Numbered from the stretch's first letter, positions 1-6,445 are shown. The stretch is 10,413 nt of DNA from Nitrososphaerota archaeon (GCA_030611185.1 JAUWQG010000024.1:1-10413); one strand, 5' to 3'. The notes: a model not told the origin generated them from the sequence alone. A program made the numbers and translations.

Positions 1-64
1 TTTATACAGTCTAGCAAAGTTGCTTATATCCTTTAATGAAAAGCAAAAATGCTAGGACAGATCA

Positions 65-1009
65 ATGAAAAGAATGAAGTTGTCTGTTAGGGATCTTATG
101 GCTCGATACTCTTCTTCAAGTGGTCCTGTATATGCAGTACACGATGTCAATTTTGAATTGAATGAAGGTGAGTCTCTTGGCATTGCAGGAGAAAGTGCAT
201 GTGGAAAAAGTACTCTTGGACTTTCTATGATTCGAATGCTTTCAGGAGGCAAGACTCAAGGTGAAATTATTTTAGATGATGATTCTATTTTAGATCTTTC
301 TGAATCAGAATTTGATGAAAAATTTCGATGGAAAAAAATATCTATGATATTTCAAGGTGCAATGAATTCACTTGATCCTGTTTTTACGATAAATGATCAA
401 TTTAAAGAGGTCCTAAAACAACATAAGTTTCAAGGGGATTTTATCCAAACCATTCATGACGTTATCTATTCTGTGGGTCTTGATGATGATGTTTTAAAAA
501 AATATCCTCATGAACTTAGTGGCGGAATGAAACAAAGGGTGGTCATTGCTATGGCTTTACTATTAAAACCAAAATTCGTTATAGCTGATGAGCCTACAAC
601 TGCTCTTGATGTACTTATACAGGCACAAATTGTTAACCTGCTAAAAAATCTAAAAAAAGGAGGAATGTCATTTATGCTCATTACCCACGATTTGGCTGTT
701 TTATCTGAAATTGCAGACAAGATTGGAATAATGTATGGAGGACAAATGGTAGAGCTAGGGTCTTCATATGAAATCTACAAGAATCCAAAACATCCTTACA
801 CTCAAGGATTGTTAAAATCCATTCCAACACTACATGGAGGTACACCAACATACATCAAAGGAATTCCTCCTAGTCTTTTAGAGCCACCAACAGAATGTAG
901 ATTTTTAGAAAGATGTCCTCTTGCAATTGAAAAATGTAAAAAACTCCCACCAAAATTTAAGACAAAAACTGGCTACGTTCAGTGTTGGTTATATGAAGAT
1001 GAAAAATAA
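65..1009 (+). CDS. OppD/DppD-type peptide ABC transporter ATP-binding protein
   Basis: ATPase subunit of an oligopeptide/dipeptide-family ABC importer, acting on the cytoplasmic face of the membrane with two permeases and usually a second ATPase. Visible motifs: Walker A GESACGKST (42-50), Q-loop Q97, signature LSGGMKQR (151-158), Walker B FVIADEP (171-177) and H-loop H208. The C-terminal oligopeptide-transporter extension (about 230-310) carries Cys278, Cys284, Cys291 and Cys307; in characterised DppD homologues such cysteines hold a [4Fe-4S] cluster. LSGGMKQRV and the following IAMAL are more like the D subunit than the F subunit. The 314-aa length is normal. ATG 65 is the first start; ATG 74 is an alternative. 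No F-type partner follows, because the next gene is convergent and ends one base away; permeases or partner, if any, would lie upstream of the window. The substrate cannot be read from this sequence; these transporters also carry nickel, sugars or other solutes. Confidence 0.92.
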   Translation: MKRMKLSVRDLMARYSSSSGPVYAVHDVNFELNEGESLGIAGESACGKSTLGLSMIRMLSGGKTQGEIILDDDSILDLSESEFDEKFRWKKISMIFQGAMNSLDPVFTINDQFKEVLKQHKFQGDFIQTIHDVIYSVGLDDDVLKKYPHELSGGMKQRVVIAMALLLKPKFVIADEPTTALDVLIQAQIVNLLKNLKKGGMSFMLITHDLAVLSEIADKIGIMYGGQMVELGSSYEIYKNPKHPYTQGLLKSIPTLHGGTPTYIKGIPPSLLEPPTECRFLERCPLAIEKCKKLPPKFKTKTGYVQCWLYEDEK

Positions 1010-1010
1010 T

Positions 1011-1295
1011 CTAATTAGAATTTAAATATTCATTGTCAATCTTTTTAAAATAATTTTCTTGAATCTCGGCTATTTCTCTTCCTGCTGTATTTTTACAAAT
1101 CATTCTTGCATAATTTGCTAGGTCTTGCTCCACTCCATTTTTTTCAAGCTCATCAATTCTTTGAAAAGTTTGACGTTCAAATTGCATTGCTTCTCTGAGT
1201 TCTCTGCTTAGCTGCTCTATGTTAATTTTCTGATAGTCTTTTGATACTCTAAGATTCATTTCTTCGATTAACCTACGAATTTCTTCAACACTCAC
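1011..1295 (-). CDS. small charged helical protein, unknown function
   Basis: I do not recognise this 94-aa protein. It is rich in Glu, Arg, Lys and Gln and has no membrane segment. Heptad-like hydrophobic spacing over roughly residues 3-50 suggests an alpha-helical, possibly coiled-coil protein. Its single Cys is Cys67. The annotated start is GTG at 1295. The in-frame ATG at residue 13 (position 1259) is a real alternative, because the AT-rich palindrome at 1303-1320 occupies the space where a TATA box for a GTG start might lie. It is the last gene of a minus-strand group with the zinc-finger microORF (37-nt gap) and the 127-aa gene. It converges on the ABC ATPase gene with one base between the stop codons. 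Dense in-frame coding with no competing ORF supports a real gene, but function is open. Confidence 0.7.
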   Translation of the reverse strand: MSVEEIRRLIEEMNLRVSKDYQKINIEQLSRELREAMQFERQTFQRIDELEKNGVEQDLANYARMICKNTAGREIAEIQENYFKKIDNEYLNSN

Positions 1296-1302
1296 AAATT
1301 TA

Positions 1303-1320
1303 TTAGAATAATTATTCTAA
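1303..1320. promoter_or_regulatory. 18-bp perfect palindrome, possible operator
   Basis: TTAGAATAATTATTCTAA is identical to its own reverse complement over 18 bp and lies 7 bp upstream of the GTG start of the 94-aa gene. The outer TTAG...CTAA half-sites recall the flanks of DtxR/IdeR-type operators, while the AT-only core could also serve as a TATA element. A dimeric regulator bound here would cover the promoter. Which regulator binds is unknown. Confidence 0.4.
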
Positions 1321-1332
1321 AAAAAGTTACCG

Positions 1333-1428
1333 TTAATCTTGATTTTGTTTTTTATGTTCTAAAATATGTTTTAGGCCATCTGTCATACTAAGAGAATCTA
1401 AATCAATATCACAGTACGGACATTTCAA
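1333..1428 (-). CDS. 31-aa C2H2 zinc-finger microprotein
   Basis: A short ORF running from TTG at 1428 to TAA at 1333-1335. The product begins MKCPYCDIDLDSL and ends with HILEHKKQNQD. Cys3 and Cys6 (CPYC) together with His21 and His25 (HILEH) make a compact CxxC-x14-HxxxH pattern, as in single zinc fingers; the basic tail could contact nucleic acid. It starts 4 nt after the stop of the upstream 127-aa gene, so it is probably translated from the same transcript, and its own stop is 37 nt before the 94-aa gene. The frame is closed by a stop ten codons upstream and TTG is the only conventional start in it. Confidence rests on the ligand spacing and tight position; length alone would not support a call. 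Confidence 0.55.
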   Translation of the reverse strand: MKCPYCDIDLDSLSMTDGLKHILEHKKQNQD

Positions 1429-1432
1429 GATT

Positions 1433-1816
1433 TTATCTGCTTTCAGAATATTTTTTTACAAAAGGCAAACAAGAGTCAATAATTCTTAGAACTTCTGTTC
1501 GAATCACTTTTTTATCAATGGAGATCCATATACGCAATTTTCCGATTGCAAAGGAAATAATTTGAACCTTCTTTCGTTCTTCCCATGCAAATTCGATTTC
1601 TCCTAAACTCTCATCAAAGAAACTTTCCAGGTCCGTTTTAATGGCAATATGTGAGAACTGGTATTTTGTGTTTTTAGCGTCTAAGAGGGGGTCCATTTCC
1701 TCTCTTCTTTTATATGAAATTAGGTCTCCACGCTCACCGATTACCCCTACAAACCTGATGAATGGGCTAATAGATGCAATAGAGTCACAAACTTGGTTAG
1801 AATTACTTTGGTCCAA
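1433..1816 (-). CDS. small thaumarchaeal-type protein, possibly DUF6659-like
   Basis: A 127-aa soluble protein with no signal peptide or membrane segment. The N-terminal CDSIASISPFIRFVGVI (about 10-26) followed by a Gly/Glu-rich turn, and the later KKVQIISFAIGKLRIWISID strand pair (about 82-101), resemble small proteins of thaumarchaea that I recall as DUF6659. That is resemblance from memory, not a search result. Alternating hydrophobic strands and short helices would fit a profilin or roadblock-like fold, which is inference. The only usable start is TTG at 1816, as the frame closes upstream without ATG or GTG. It heads the minus-strand group with the zinc-finger microprotein 4 nt downstream. 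A TATA-like box lies about 27 nt upstream of the TTG, consistent with a leaderless transcript. Function unknown. Confidence 0.75.
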   Translation of the reverse strand: MDQSNSNQVCDSIASISPFIRFVGVIGERGDLISYKRREEMDPLLDAKNTKYQFSHIAIKTDLESFFDESLGEIEFAWEERKKVQIISFAIGKLRIWISIDKKVIRTEVLRIIDSCLPFVKKYSESR

Positions 1817-1838
1817 TTGCCTTTCGTTTAAAAATATG

Positions 1839-1848
1839 ATATTTTAAT
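1839..1848 (-). promoter_or_regulatory. TATA-like box for the 127-aa gene
   Basis: On the minus strand this reads ATTAAAATAT and is centred about 27 nt upstream of the TTG at 1816. Archaeal TBP boxes sit about 26-27 nt before the transcription start, so the mRNA would begin at or near the start codon. This supports the TTG choice. Confidence 0.45.
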
Positions 1849-1903
1849 GATTGTGATCCTAAAAAATCAAATATTACAAAAATCCCACTAGACTTCGGTT
1901 TTG

Positions 1904-1912
1904 TTAAATAAT
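1904..1912 (+). promoter_or_regulatory. TATA-like box for the VTT membrane protein gene
   Basis: TTAAATAAT is centred about 25 nt upstream of the GTG at 1933, the spacing expected of a leaderless archaeal promoter. No Shine-Dalgarno sequence precedes the GTG. Together with the box at 1839-1848 it makes the 116-bp gap between the two divergent genes a double promoter region. Confidence 0.45.
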
Positions 1913-1932
1913 CCATAACATGTGGCTTTATT

Positions 1933-2571
1933 GTGGATTTTGCGGCCATTTTTCCGTTTGCACCTGAAGTAGGTTATATCGGATTAACCTTGGTAAGCTT
2001 TTTTGGCTCTTTGATTCCTTTTGTTCCCTTACCTTCATTTCTTTTGTTGGCAACAATGTCTGTAGGTGATCAATTCGATCTGCATGTATTGGCAATTATT
2101 TCTGCACTTACTGCAACTGCGGCCAAAGTAATTGTGTTTTCCGTAAGTTATGGAGGACGAAGAATAATTGGAGAAAAATCAAGAAAACGTATGCGCCCCT
2201 TTGAGCGACTTGTAAAACGATATGGTGCAGGAGCTGCATTTTTTGCTGCAGCAACACCAATGCCTGATGATTTAATCTACGTTCCTTTAGGTCTGGCAAA
2301 GTATAATCCAAAAAGATTTTTCATTGCAACACTAACTGGAAAATTTGTTCTAAGTTATGCAATTGTATTTATCTCACACTATATGGGATTGTCCTTGGTT
2401 GAACCATTTCTTGAAGATATAGAAGATGTAAGTACTATCTATATTGGAATAGTTGTTTTTGCTGCAATGATGACGTCTATTGTAATTTTACTTCTCAAAT
2501 TAGACTGGCAAAGAATAATGGGAAGGTTTGCTCCATGGACACTTGATGAGAACAATAACGATAACGATTAA
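1933..2571 (+). CDS. VTT-domain (DedA/YqaA-like) membrane protein
   Basis: A 212-aa polytopic membrane protein. Hydrophobic segments lie at about 13-42, 52-73, 98-121, 130-150 and 168-189. The short motif SLIPFVPLPSFLLLA (26-40) and the re-entrant-type motif FFAAATPMPDDLIYVPLGLAKY (103-124), with its Pro-x-Pro-Asp-Asp, are features of the VTT (SNARE-associated/DedA/YqaA) family. Related proteins are implicated in lipid scrambling or flipping and envelope homeostasis; the substrate here cannot be read. The C-terminus ends in an acidic Asn/Asp tail after TM5. The start is GTG at 1933; a stop lies eight codons upstream with no other start between. The stop codon interlocks with that of the convergent 3-methyladenine glycosylase gene within a shared TTAA. 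Confidence 0.85.
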   Translation: MDFAAIFPFAPEVGYIGLTLVSFFGSLIPFVPLPSFLLLATMSVGDQFDLHVLAIISALTATAAKVIVFSVSYGGRRIIGEKSRKRMRPFERLVKRYGAGAAFFAAATPMPDDLIYVPLGLAKYNPKRFFIATLTGKFVLSYAIVFISHYMGLSLVEPFLEDIEDVSTIYIGIVVFAAMMTSIVILLLKLDWQRIMGRFAPWTLDENNNDND

Positions 2572-3131
2572 TTTATTTGAATTTTAAAGTTCCAAAGATT
2601 ATCTAAAGCAGTTTTAATTCCTATTCTGGGGGCGACCATAATTTTTCCTTGTAATTCCAATCCTTCTGAAATAAATAAATTTGAATCCTTGGTCAAATCA
2701 GTTCCATACTGTTTTTTTGTAATGTTTAATGCCTGGGTTAATTTTGCAGGTCCGTTTACGAGGTTTTTTTCTTCTGTTTTACCTCTATTTTTTTTCATAA
2801 CCTCGATTCCTTTTTCAGGATAAATGGCTCGAATAAGAACAGCTCCTGCTTCGGCTTTTGGTTTTTTTGCAACCACATTAAAACAAAAATACATTCCATA
2901 AGTAAAATAGACATAAGCTCTTCCAACCTCTTCAAACATAGCTTTGTTCCTTTCAGTTTTTCTCCTGTATGCATGACTTGCCGGATCATCTTTGTGACGA
3001 TAGGCCTCAGTTTCAGTTATTATGCCTGATATTCTTTGATTACCTACCTTTCTTACTATTTTTTTCCCCAACAACCCTTTGGCTACTATCACTGTATCTC
3101 GGGCATAAAATGATCTAGGAAGCGAATTCAA
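2568..3131 (-). CDS. mpg: AAG/MPG-type 3-methyladenine DNA glycosylase
   Basis: Base-excision repair enzyme that flips out alkylated or deaminated purines (3-methyladenine, hypoxanthine) and cleaves the N-glycosidic bond. The 187-aa length is normal for prokaryotic members. Visible: LPRSFYARDT at the N-terminus (4-13), catalytic-region ETEAY (40-44), DPASHA (49-54), RNKAMF (61-66), YVYFTYGMYFCFNVV (73-87), VLIRAIYP (98-105) and GPAKLTQAL (127-135). By alignment with human AAG, Glu42 matches catalytic Glu125, Tyr44 matches Tyr127, His53 matches His136, Tyr75 matches the intercalating Tyr159 and Asn85 matches Asn169, so the active site looks intact. The start is TTG at 3131; the family N-terminus begins immediately after, and the next Met is residue 65. 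It overlaps the end of the uracil glycosylase gene by 17 nt, indicating translational coupling. Confidence 0.93.
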   Translation of the reverse strand: MNSLPRSFYARDTVIVAKGLLGKKIVRKVGNQRISGIITETEAYRHKDDPASHAYRRKTERNKAMFEEVGRAYVYFTYGMYFCFNVVAKKPKAEAGAVLIRAIYPEKGIEVMKKNRGKTEEKNLVNGPAKLTQALNITKKQYGTDLTKDSNLFISEGLELQGKIMVAPRIGIKTALDNLWNFKIQIN

Positions 3132-3702
3132 TATCTATTGGAATCTCTTTACCATTTTTTAATTCTCTGATTATCTCAAATAATTTTTTGATATCTTCTT
3201 TAAGAACTTCAATTAAACCTTGATTGTAAATTGTGGCAGCTGGATGAATTGTTATAAAATACAACTGTCCATCCTTTCTTCCAACCTTTCCACGAAACTT
3301 TGTAATCTCATTGCCTCCAAGAATTGAACCAAAGGCAGTATTTCCTAAAACACAAATAATTTTTGGTCTAATAATTTCTATTTCTTTTTGAATATATTCT
3401 TGGCAAGTTTCTTTTTCTAAAACACTTGGTATTCGATTTTTAGGTGGCCTGCACTTTACTGTATTTGTAATGTATACTTCATCTCTTGTTACCCCTGCAT
3501 TTTCTAGTGCTAGTAATAATTTTTTTCCAGCTACTCCCACAAAAGGTTCACCTTTCAAATCTTCATTTTTCCCAGGTGCTTCGCCTACAAATATCACATC
3601 AGAATTAAAATTCCCTTTTCCTGGAACTGAATGTGTTCTTGTTTTACAAAGATCGCACTTTGTGCATTCGATTACACTTTTTCTTATTGCTTCTAAATCC
3701 AT
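3115..3702 (-). CDS. udg: family-4 uracil-DNA glycosylase (Fe-S type)
   Basis: Removes uracil arising from cytosine deamination or dUTP incorporation. The 195-aa length fits family 4 (UDGa). Cys13 and Cys16 (CTKC), Cys84 in VKCRPP and Cys100 give the family's [4Fe-4S] ligand pattern. Motif A GEAPGKNED (40-48) and GEPFVGVAGKKLL (51-63) form the uracil pocket, with Asn80 in ITNTVKCRPP and motif B-like HPAATIYN (153-160) behind. Cys19 lies two residues after Cys16 and is not needed for the cluster. The ATG at 3702 lies 3 nt after the tldD stop. The gene overlaps the downstream alkylpurine glycosylase by 17 nt, so tldD-udg-mpg look like one message. Confidence is high for the family. Whether activity extends to other deaminated bases is unknown. 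Confidence 0.94.
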   Translation of the reverse strand: MDLEAIRKSVIECTKCDLCKTRTHSVPGKGNFNSDVIFVGEAPGKNEDLKGEPFVGVAGKKLLLALENAGVTRDEVYITNTVKCRPPKNRIPSVLEKETCQEYIQKEIEIIRPKIICVLGNTAFGSILGGNEITKFRGKVGRKDGQLYFITIHPAATIYNQGLIEVLKEDIKKLFEIIRELKNGKEIPIDIEFAS

Positions 3703-3705
3703 GAT

Positions 3706-5127
3706 CTAATTTACACTCTTTACTGTGGCTTCTCCTCTGATAGATGGACCGCCATTACCCATTATCATTGATTGCATTGGGTCTCCTTTCCCACAATTGG
3801 TGATTGGTCTTATGGTGAAATCATTACCACATGCATCAATTGATTCAAAAAATTCAGGAGCTGTCCCTACTACAATTACATCTCTTAACAAATCCGTCAC
3901 TTCGCCATTTTCAATTTTTTGTGCAAATTGTGCCGAAATACTCCAGTTGTATCTTTTCATGTCAATTGAAGGAACTTTACAGTTTGAGATAAGATATCCA
4001 TTTTTGACATCTTTTATCATCTCTTCTGGCTTCCAGTCTCCTGCTCCAATACATGTACATGCCATCCTGATTAGAGGCATGAATCTATAGTCTGTGGCTC
4101 TCATATTCCCAGTTGGGGGTGTGTCAAAAACAGTTGATGTCTCTCTGTTCTGCATGTGATTTTTCAAGATTCCATTTTCAATCAGGCTTGATTTTTGGGT
4201 TTGTACTCCTTCATCATCATAGTAATACCATCCAAGACTCTCTTTGATGGTAGGATCATCAAACACATTTAGATGCTCAGAGCCAATTCTTTTTCCCAAT
4301 TTGTCTTTCCACCATGCTCCTCCAGCCCATGCCATCTCTTTTCCTAAAACCCTGTCGGCTTCAGATGGATGACCTAAAATCTCATGTGTCAACAATGACA
4401 CAAAATCTGGATTCATCACCGCAGTTGCTTTTTCTTCTTTTGCAGGTTTTGCATCAAGAAGCTGAGAAGCTTTTGTAGAAATAAAGTCTGCACTGTTTTG
4501 TGCTTTGTAGTCCTTAGTAATTTGCTCTATTCCTCCTCTTCCACCTTCAGTAATGTTTACTGATTGTGTAAGCCCTGATTCATGAGAAGTTGCCGTCATA
4601 TGGATTACTACATCTGTAAAATTTTGTAAAATTTCAGAACCCTCACTATTAACAAAATATTTAGAATTTATTGTGTACCATGGATTTACTGTTGATTTTT
4701 TAATTCGTGATTTTTCTGCAATTGCTTTATTGCACTCTAACCCAACTTTGATCAAGTCTTCTAATTGCGGCTTTTCCAAAACTGGATAATTTTTTGTAGC
4801 CTTGTTGATGTTGTTAGGAAATAATTTTGAAGGTTTATTTTTTTTCTGAGAATAGTGGTTGACATTTTTAATTGCATGTTGAATTGATTCTTTAATCTCA
4901 TCAAAAGACCGTGGATTAGAAATTGCATAAAATCCCCATGCGCCATTTTTCAAAAGTCTAAATCCAATTCCTTGGTCTACTGTGTCTCTGACATGTTCAA
5001 TTTCTCCATCTTCTATGAGTACTGATTTTGCAGTTTGCTTTTCTGCTCTTGCATCACAGTACTCGACTCCTTGAGATGTAACATATTGTATGGCTTTGTC
5101 AGCTAGTTCACTGAGACTAGAATCCAT
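3706..5127 (-). CDS. tldD: TldD-type zinc metallopeptidase
   Basis: A 473-aa TldD/PmbA-family protein. In bacteria the TldD-TldE heterodimer degrades unfolded peptides, matures microcin B17 and breaks down CcdA antitoxin; TldD carries the active site. Visible: N-terminal Y-C-D-A-R-x-E region (23-29), DQGIGFRLL (51-59), the HExxxH zinc motif HEILGH (248-253) followed by PSEAD, and a C-terminal ITNCGKGDP (442-450) whose Cys445 matches the third metal ligand. It is therefore a catalytic TldD, not the inactive TldE subunit. No tldE is present in the window. The start is ATG at 5127, and the length fits the family. It is preceded by the 56-aa gene (42-nt gap) and followed by udg (3-nt gap). The substrate in archaea is not known. 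Confidence 0.94.
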   Translation of the reverse strand: MDSSLSELADKAIQYVTSQGVEYCDARAEKQTAKSVLIEDGEIEHVRDTVDQGIGFRLLKNGAWGFYAISNPRSFDEIKESIQHAIKNVNHYSQKKNKPSKLFPNNINKATKNYPVLEKPQLEDLIKVGLECNKAIAEKSRIKKSTVNPWYTINSKYFVNSEGSEILQNFTDVVIHMTATSHESGLTQSVNITEGGRGGIEQITKDYKAQNSADFISTKASQLLDAKPAKEEKATAVMNPDFVSLLTHEILGHPSEADRVLGKEMAWAGGAWWKDKLGKRIGSEHLNVFDDPTIKESLGWYYYDDEGVQTQKSSLIENGILKNHMQNRETSTVFDTPPTGNMRATDYRFMPLIRMACTCIGAGDWKPEEMIKDVKNGYLISNCKVPSIDMKRYNWSISAQFAQKIENGEVTDLLRDVIVVGTAPEFFESIDACGNDFTIRPITNCGKGDPMQSMIMGNGGPSIRGEATVKSVN

Positions 5128-5169
5128 AAAAATTAAAGAATAAACGGGCTTCCTAAGTCTTCTGCAGGA

Positions 5170-5340
5170 TTAACTGCTTGATATTGCAGGCATGGTAAAG
5201 TAGTATTCATCTTCAAACTCATAGTCTGTTTCTCCTTTTTGGCGAAGGAATTCAAAATATGCAGTAGAGTTGGAGTAAAATTCACCGTTTTTTGATTCCT
5301 CATGACTTTCTTCCATGCCAATTAATCCCCAAAACCCCAT
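5170..5340 (-). CDS. acidic 56-aa microprotein, unknown function
   Basis: A short ORF from ATG at 5340 to TAA at 5170-5172. The product reads MGFWGLIGMEESHEESKN at the start and ends EYYFTMPAISSS. It is acidic, aromatic-rich and has no Cys, so it is not a zinc finger. ATG at 5316 (residue 9, MEESHEES) is an alternative start giving 48 aa; minus-strand TTAAAAA at 5341-5347 is centred about 28 nt upstream of that ATG, as expected for a leaderless promoter, so the shorter form may be the real one. It lies between the histidine kinase (45-nt gap) and tldD (42-nt gap) on the same strand. A longer ORF overlapping in another frame (5133-5321) looks like the shadow, as its composition is less protein-like. 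I do not recognise a family. Confidence 0.55.
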   Translation of the reverse strand: MGFWGLIGMEESHEESKNGEFYSNSTAYFEFLRQKGETDYEFEDEYYFTMPAISSS

Positions 5341-5347
5341 TTTTTAA
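5341..5347 (-). promoter_or_regulatory. TATA-like box, possible internal promoter before the 56-aa gene
   Basis: Minus-strand TTAAAAA, centred about 28 nt before ATG 5316. If used, the microprotein and the tldD-udg-mpg genes could be transcribed independently of the kinase, and the protein would start at residue 9 of the longer ORF. Confidence 0.3.
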
Positions 5348-5385
5348 CAAGAGTGAGAGAAATTAGTTCTGAGAGTTTGTTTTCT

Positions 5386-6444
5386 TTAAGCCAGAGCAAT
5401 TGCTTGCCTTGGGATACTAAAGGTAAATTTGGCGCCATTACCCTCTTGGCTTTGCACAGATACGCTGCCTCCATGGTTGTCGATAATTCCTCTGCATATT
5501 GCTAATCCTAACCCGCTTCCTCCTCTTTCCCTTGTTAGAGTAGTATCTACCTGATAGAATTTTTTAAAGAGATCTTTTTGTTTGTCTTTTGGAATCCCCA
5601 TCCCGTTATCTTGTACGCTAATTTGAATTTCTGAAGGAGTCTCTTCCATATACACTTCAATTTTACCTGTCTTTGGTTCTACGGCAATCATTGCATTCTT
5701 GATTAAGTTTGTCAAAACCTGTTTAATTCTTTCAGAATCGTGGACTATCATTAAAGATTCAGCGTTTGTTGTTATCTTAATTTCATTTTTCTCAGCTTGT
5801 GGTGCCAAAGCGTTTACTGATTTTAATATAGATTTTTTAATATCTAAATTTTCTTTTTTCATTCGTAACTGCCCAATTTCTAATTTTTGTACATCTAACA
5901 AATCTGAAATTATTCCTAATAGAGTTTCTGAGCTTGATTTGATAATTGAAAGTCTATCTTTTTGCTCTGGATTTAATTTTCCTAAATGTTCGTTAAGTAA
6001 AATATCTGAATATCCCTGGATGGGGACTAATGGCGTTTTTAATTCATGTGTAATCATTGCCAAAAACTCATCTTTTGCAATGTCTGTTTTTTTTGCTTGT
6101 TCTTCTTTTTCTTTAATGGTATCAGACATTATGTTAAATGAACCAACTAATTCTCCAATCTCATCATCAGAAGTATACTTTATCTTCTCACCATAGGTGC
6201 CTTCTTTTACTCTTGATAGAGCTTTGTTGATTGTCTTTAATGGTGAAAGTGATTGTCTAATAACTACTGGGACCAAAAAAAATGTTGCAATGTCTACTGC
6301 CAACAAGATTTGAATTATTGTTTGTTGATCCGAATCCGGACCAAATATTCCTGCTTTGTCATCTTGGTAAAGTAAAAACAAGTTAAAAGCCGCAGCTACA
6401 ATTAAAATCCCAATTAACATGTACAATTTACTTACTATCTTCAC
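5386..6444 (-). CDS. membrane HAMP sensor histidine kinase
   Basis: A 352-aa two-component sensor kinase. Order: TM1 (about 7-26), a short external loop of about 17 residues, TM2 (44-63), HAMP linker (about 64-115), HisKA dimerisation domain with phospho-acceptor His133 in THELKTP (132-138), then the HATPase_c domain. ATPase boxes: N-box NLIKNA (246-251), G1 DNGMGIP (279-285), F-box LFKKFYQ (292-298) and G2 GGSGLGL (308-314). All catalytic residues are present. The tiny outside loop argues against a large extracellular ligand domain; sensing is more likely in the membrane or through a partner. It has no receiver domain, so phosphate must pass to a separate protein such as the CheY-like regulator encoded divergently. 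The start is GTG at 6444. It heads the minus-strand series ending with mpg. Confidence 0.93.
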   Translation of the reverse strand: MKIVSKLYMLIGILIVAAAFNLFLLYQDDKAGIFGPDSDQQTIIQILLAVDIATFFLVPVVIRQSLSPLKTINKALSRVKEGTYGEKIKYTSDDEIGELVGSFNIMSDTIKEKEEQAKKTDIAKDEFLAMITHELKTPLVPIQGYSDILLNEHLGKLNPEQKDRLSIIKSSSETLLGIISDLLDVQKLEIGQLRMKKENLDIKKSILKSVNALAPQAEKNEIKITTNAESLMIVHDSERIKQVLTNLIKNAMIAVEPKTGKIEVYMEETPSEIQISVQDNGMGIPKDKQKDLFKKFYQVDTTLTRERGGSGLGLAICRGIIDNHGGSVSVQSQEGNGAKFTFSIPRQAIALA

Positions 6445-6445
6445 A

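Noticed and set aside
1..64. Tail of an upstream permease gene
   Set aside because: Two forward frames are open at the window edge (stops at 34-36 and 53-55), but neither short peptide has a recognisable permease C-terminus, so no call can be supported.
3725..4090. 121-aa plus-strand ORF
   Set aside because: Antisense to the conserved C-terminal part of tldD; no domain features of its own.
5133..5321. 62-aa minus-strand ORF
   Set aside because: Overlaps the 56-aa ORF in another frame and runs almost to tldD; the 56-aa frame has more natural composition and better start signals.
5699..6196. 165-aa plus-strand ORF
   Set aside because: It is antisense to the histidine kinase HAMP, HisKA and ATPase regions, and its Ser/Phe/Ile-rich composition is typical of a reverse-strand shadow.
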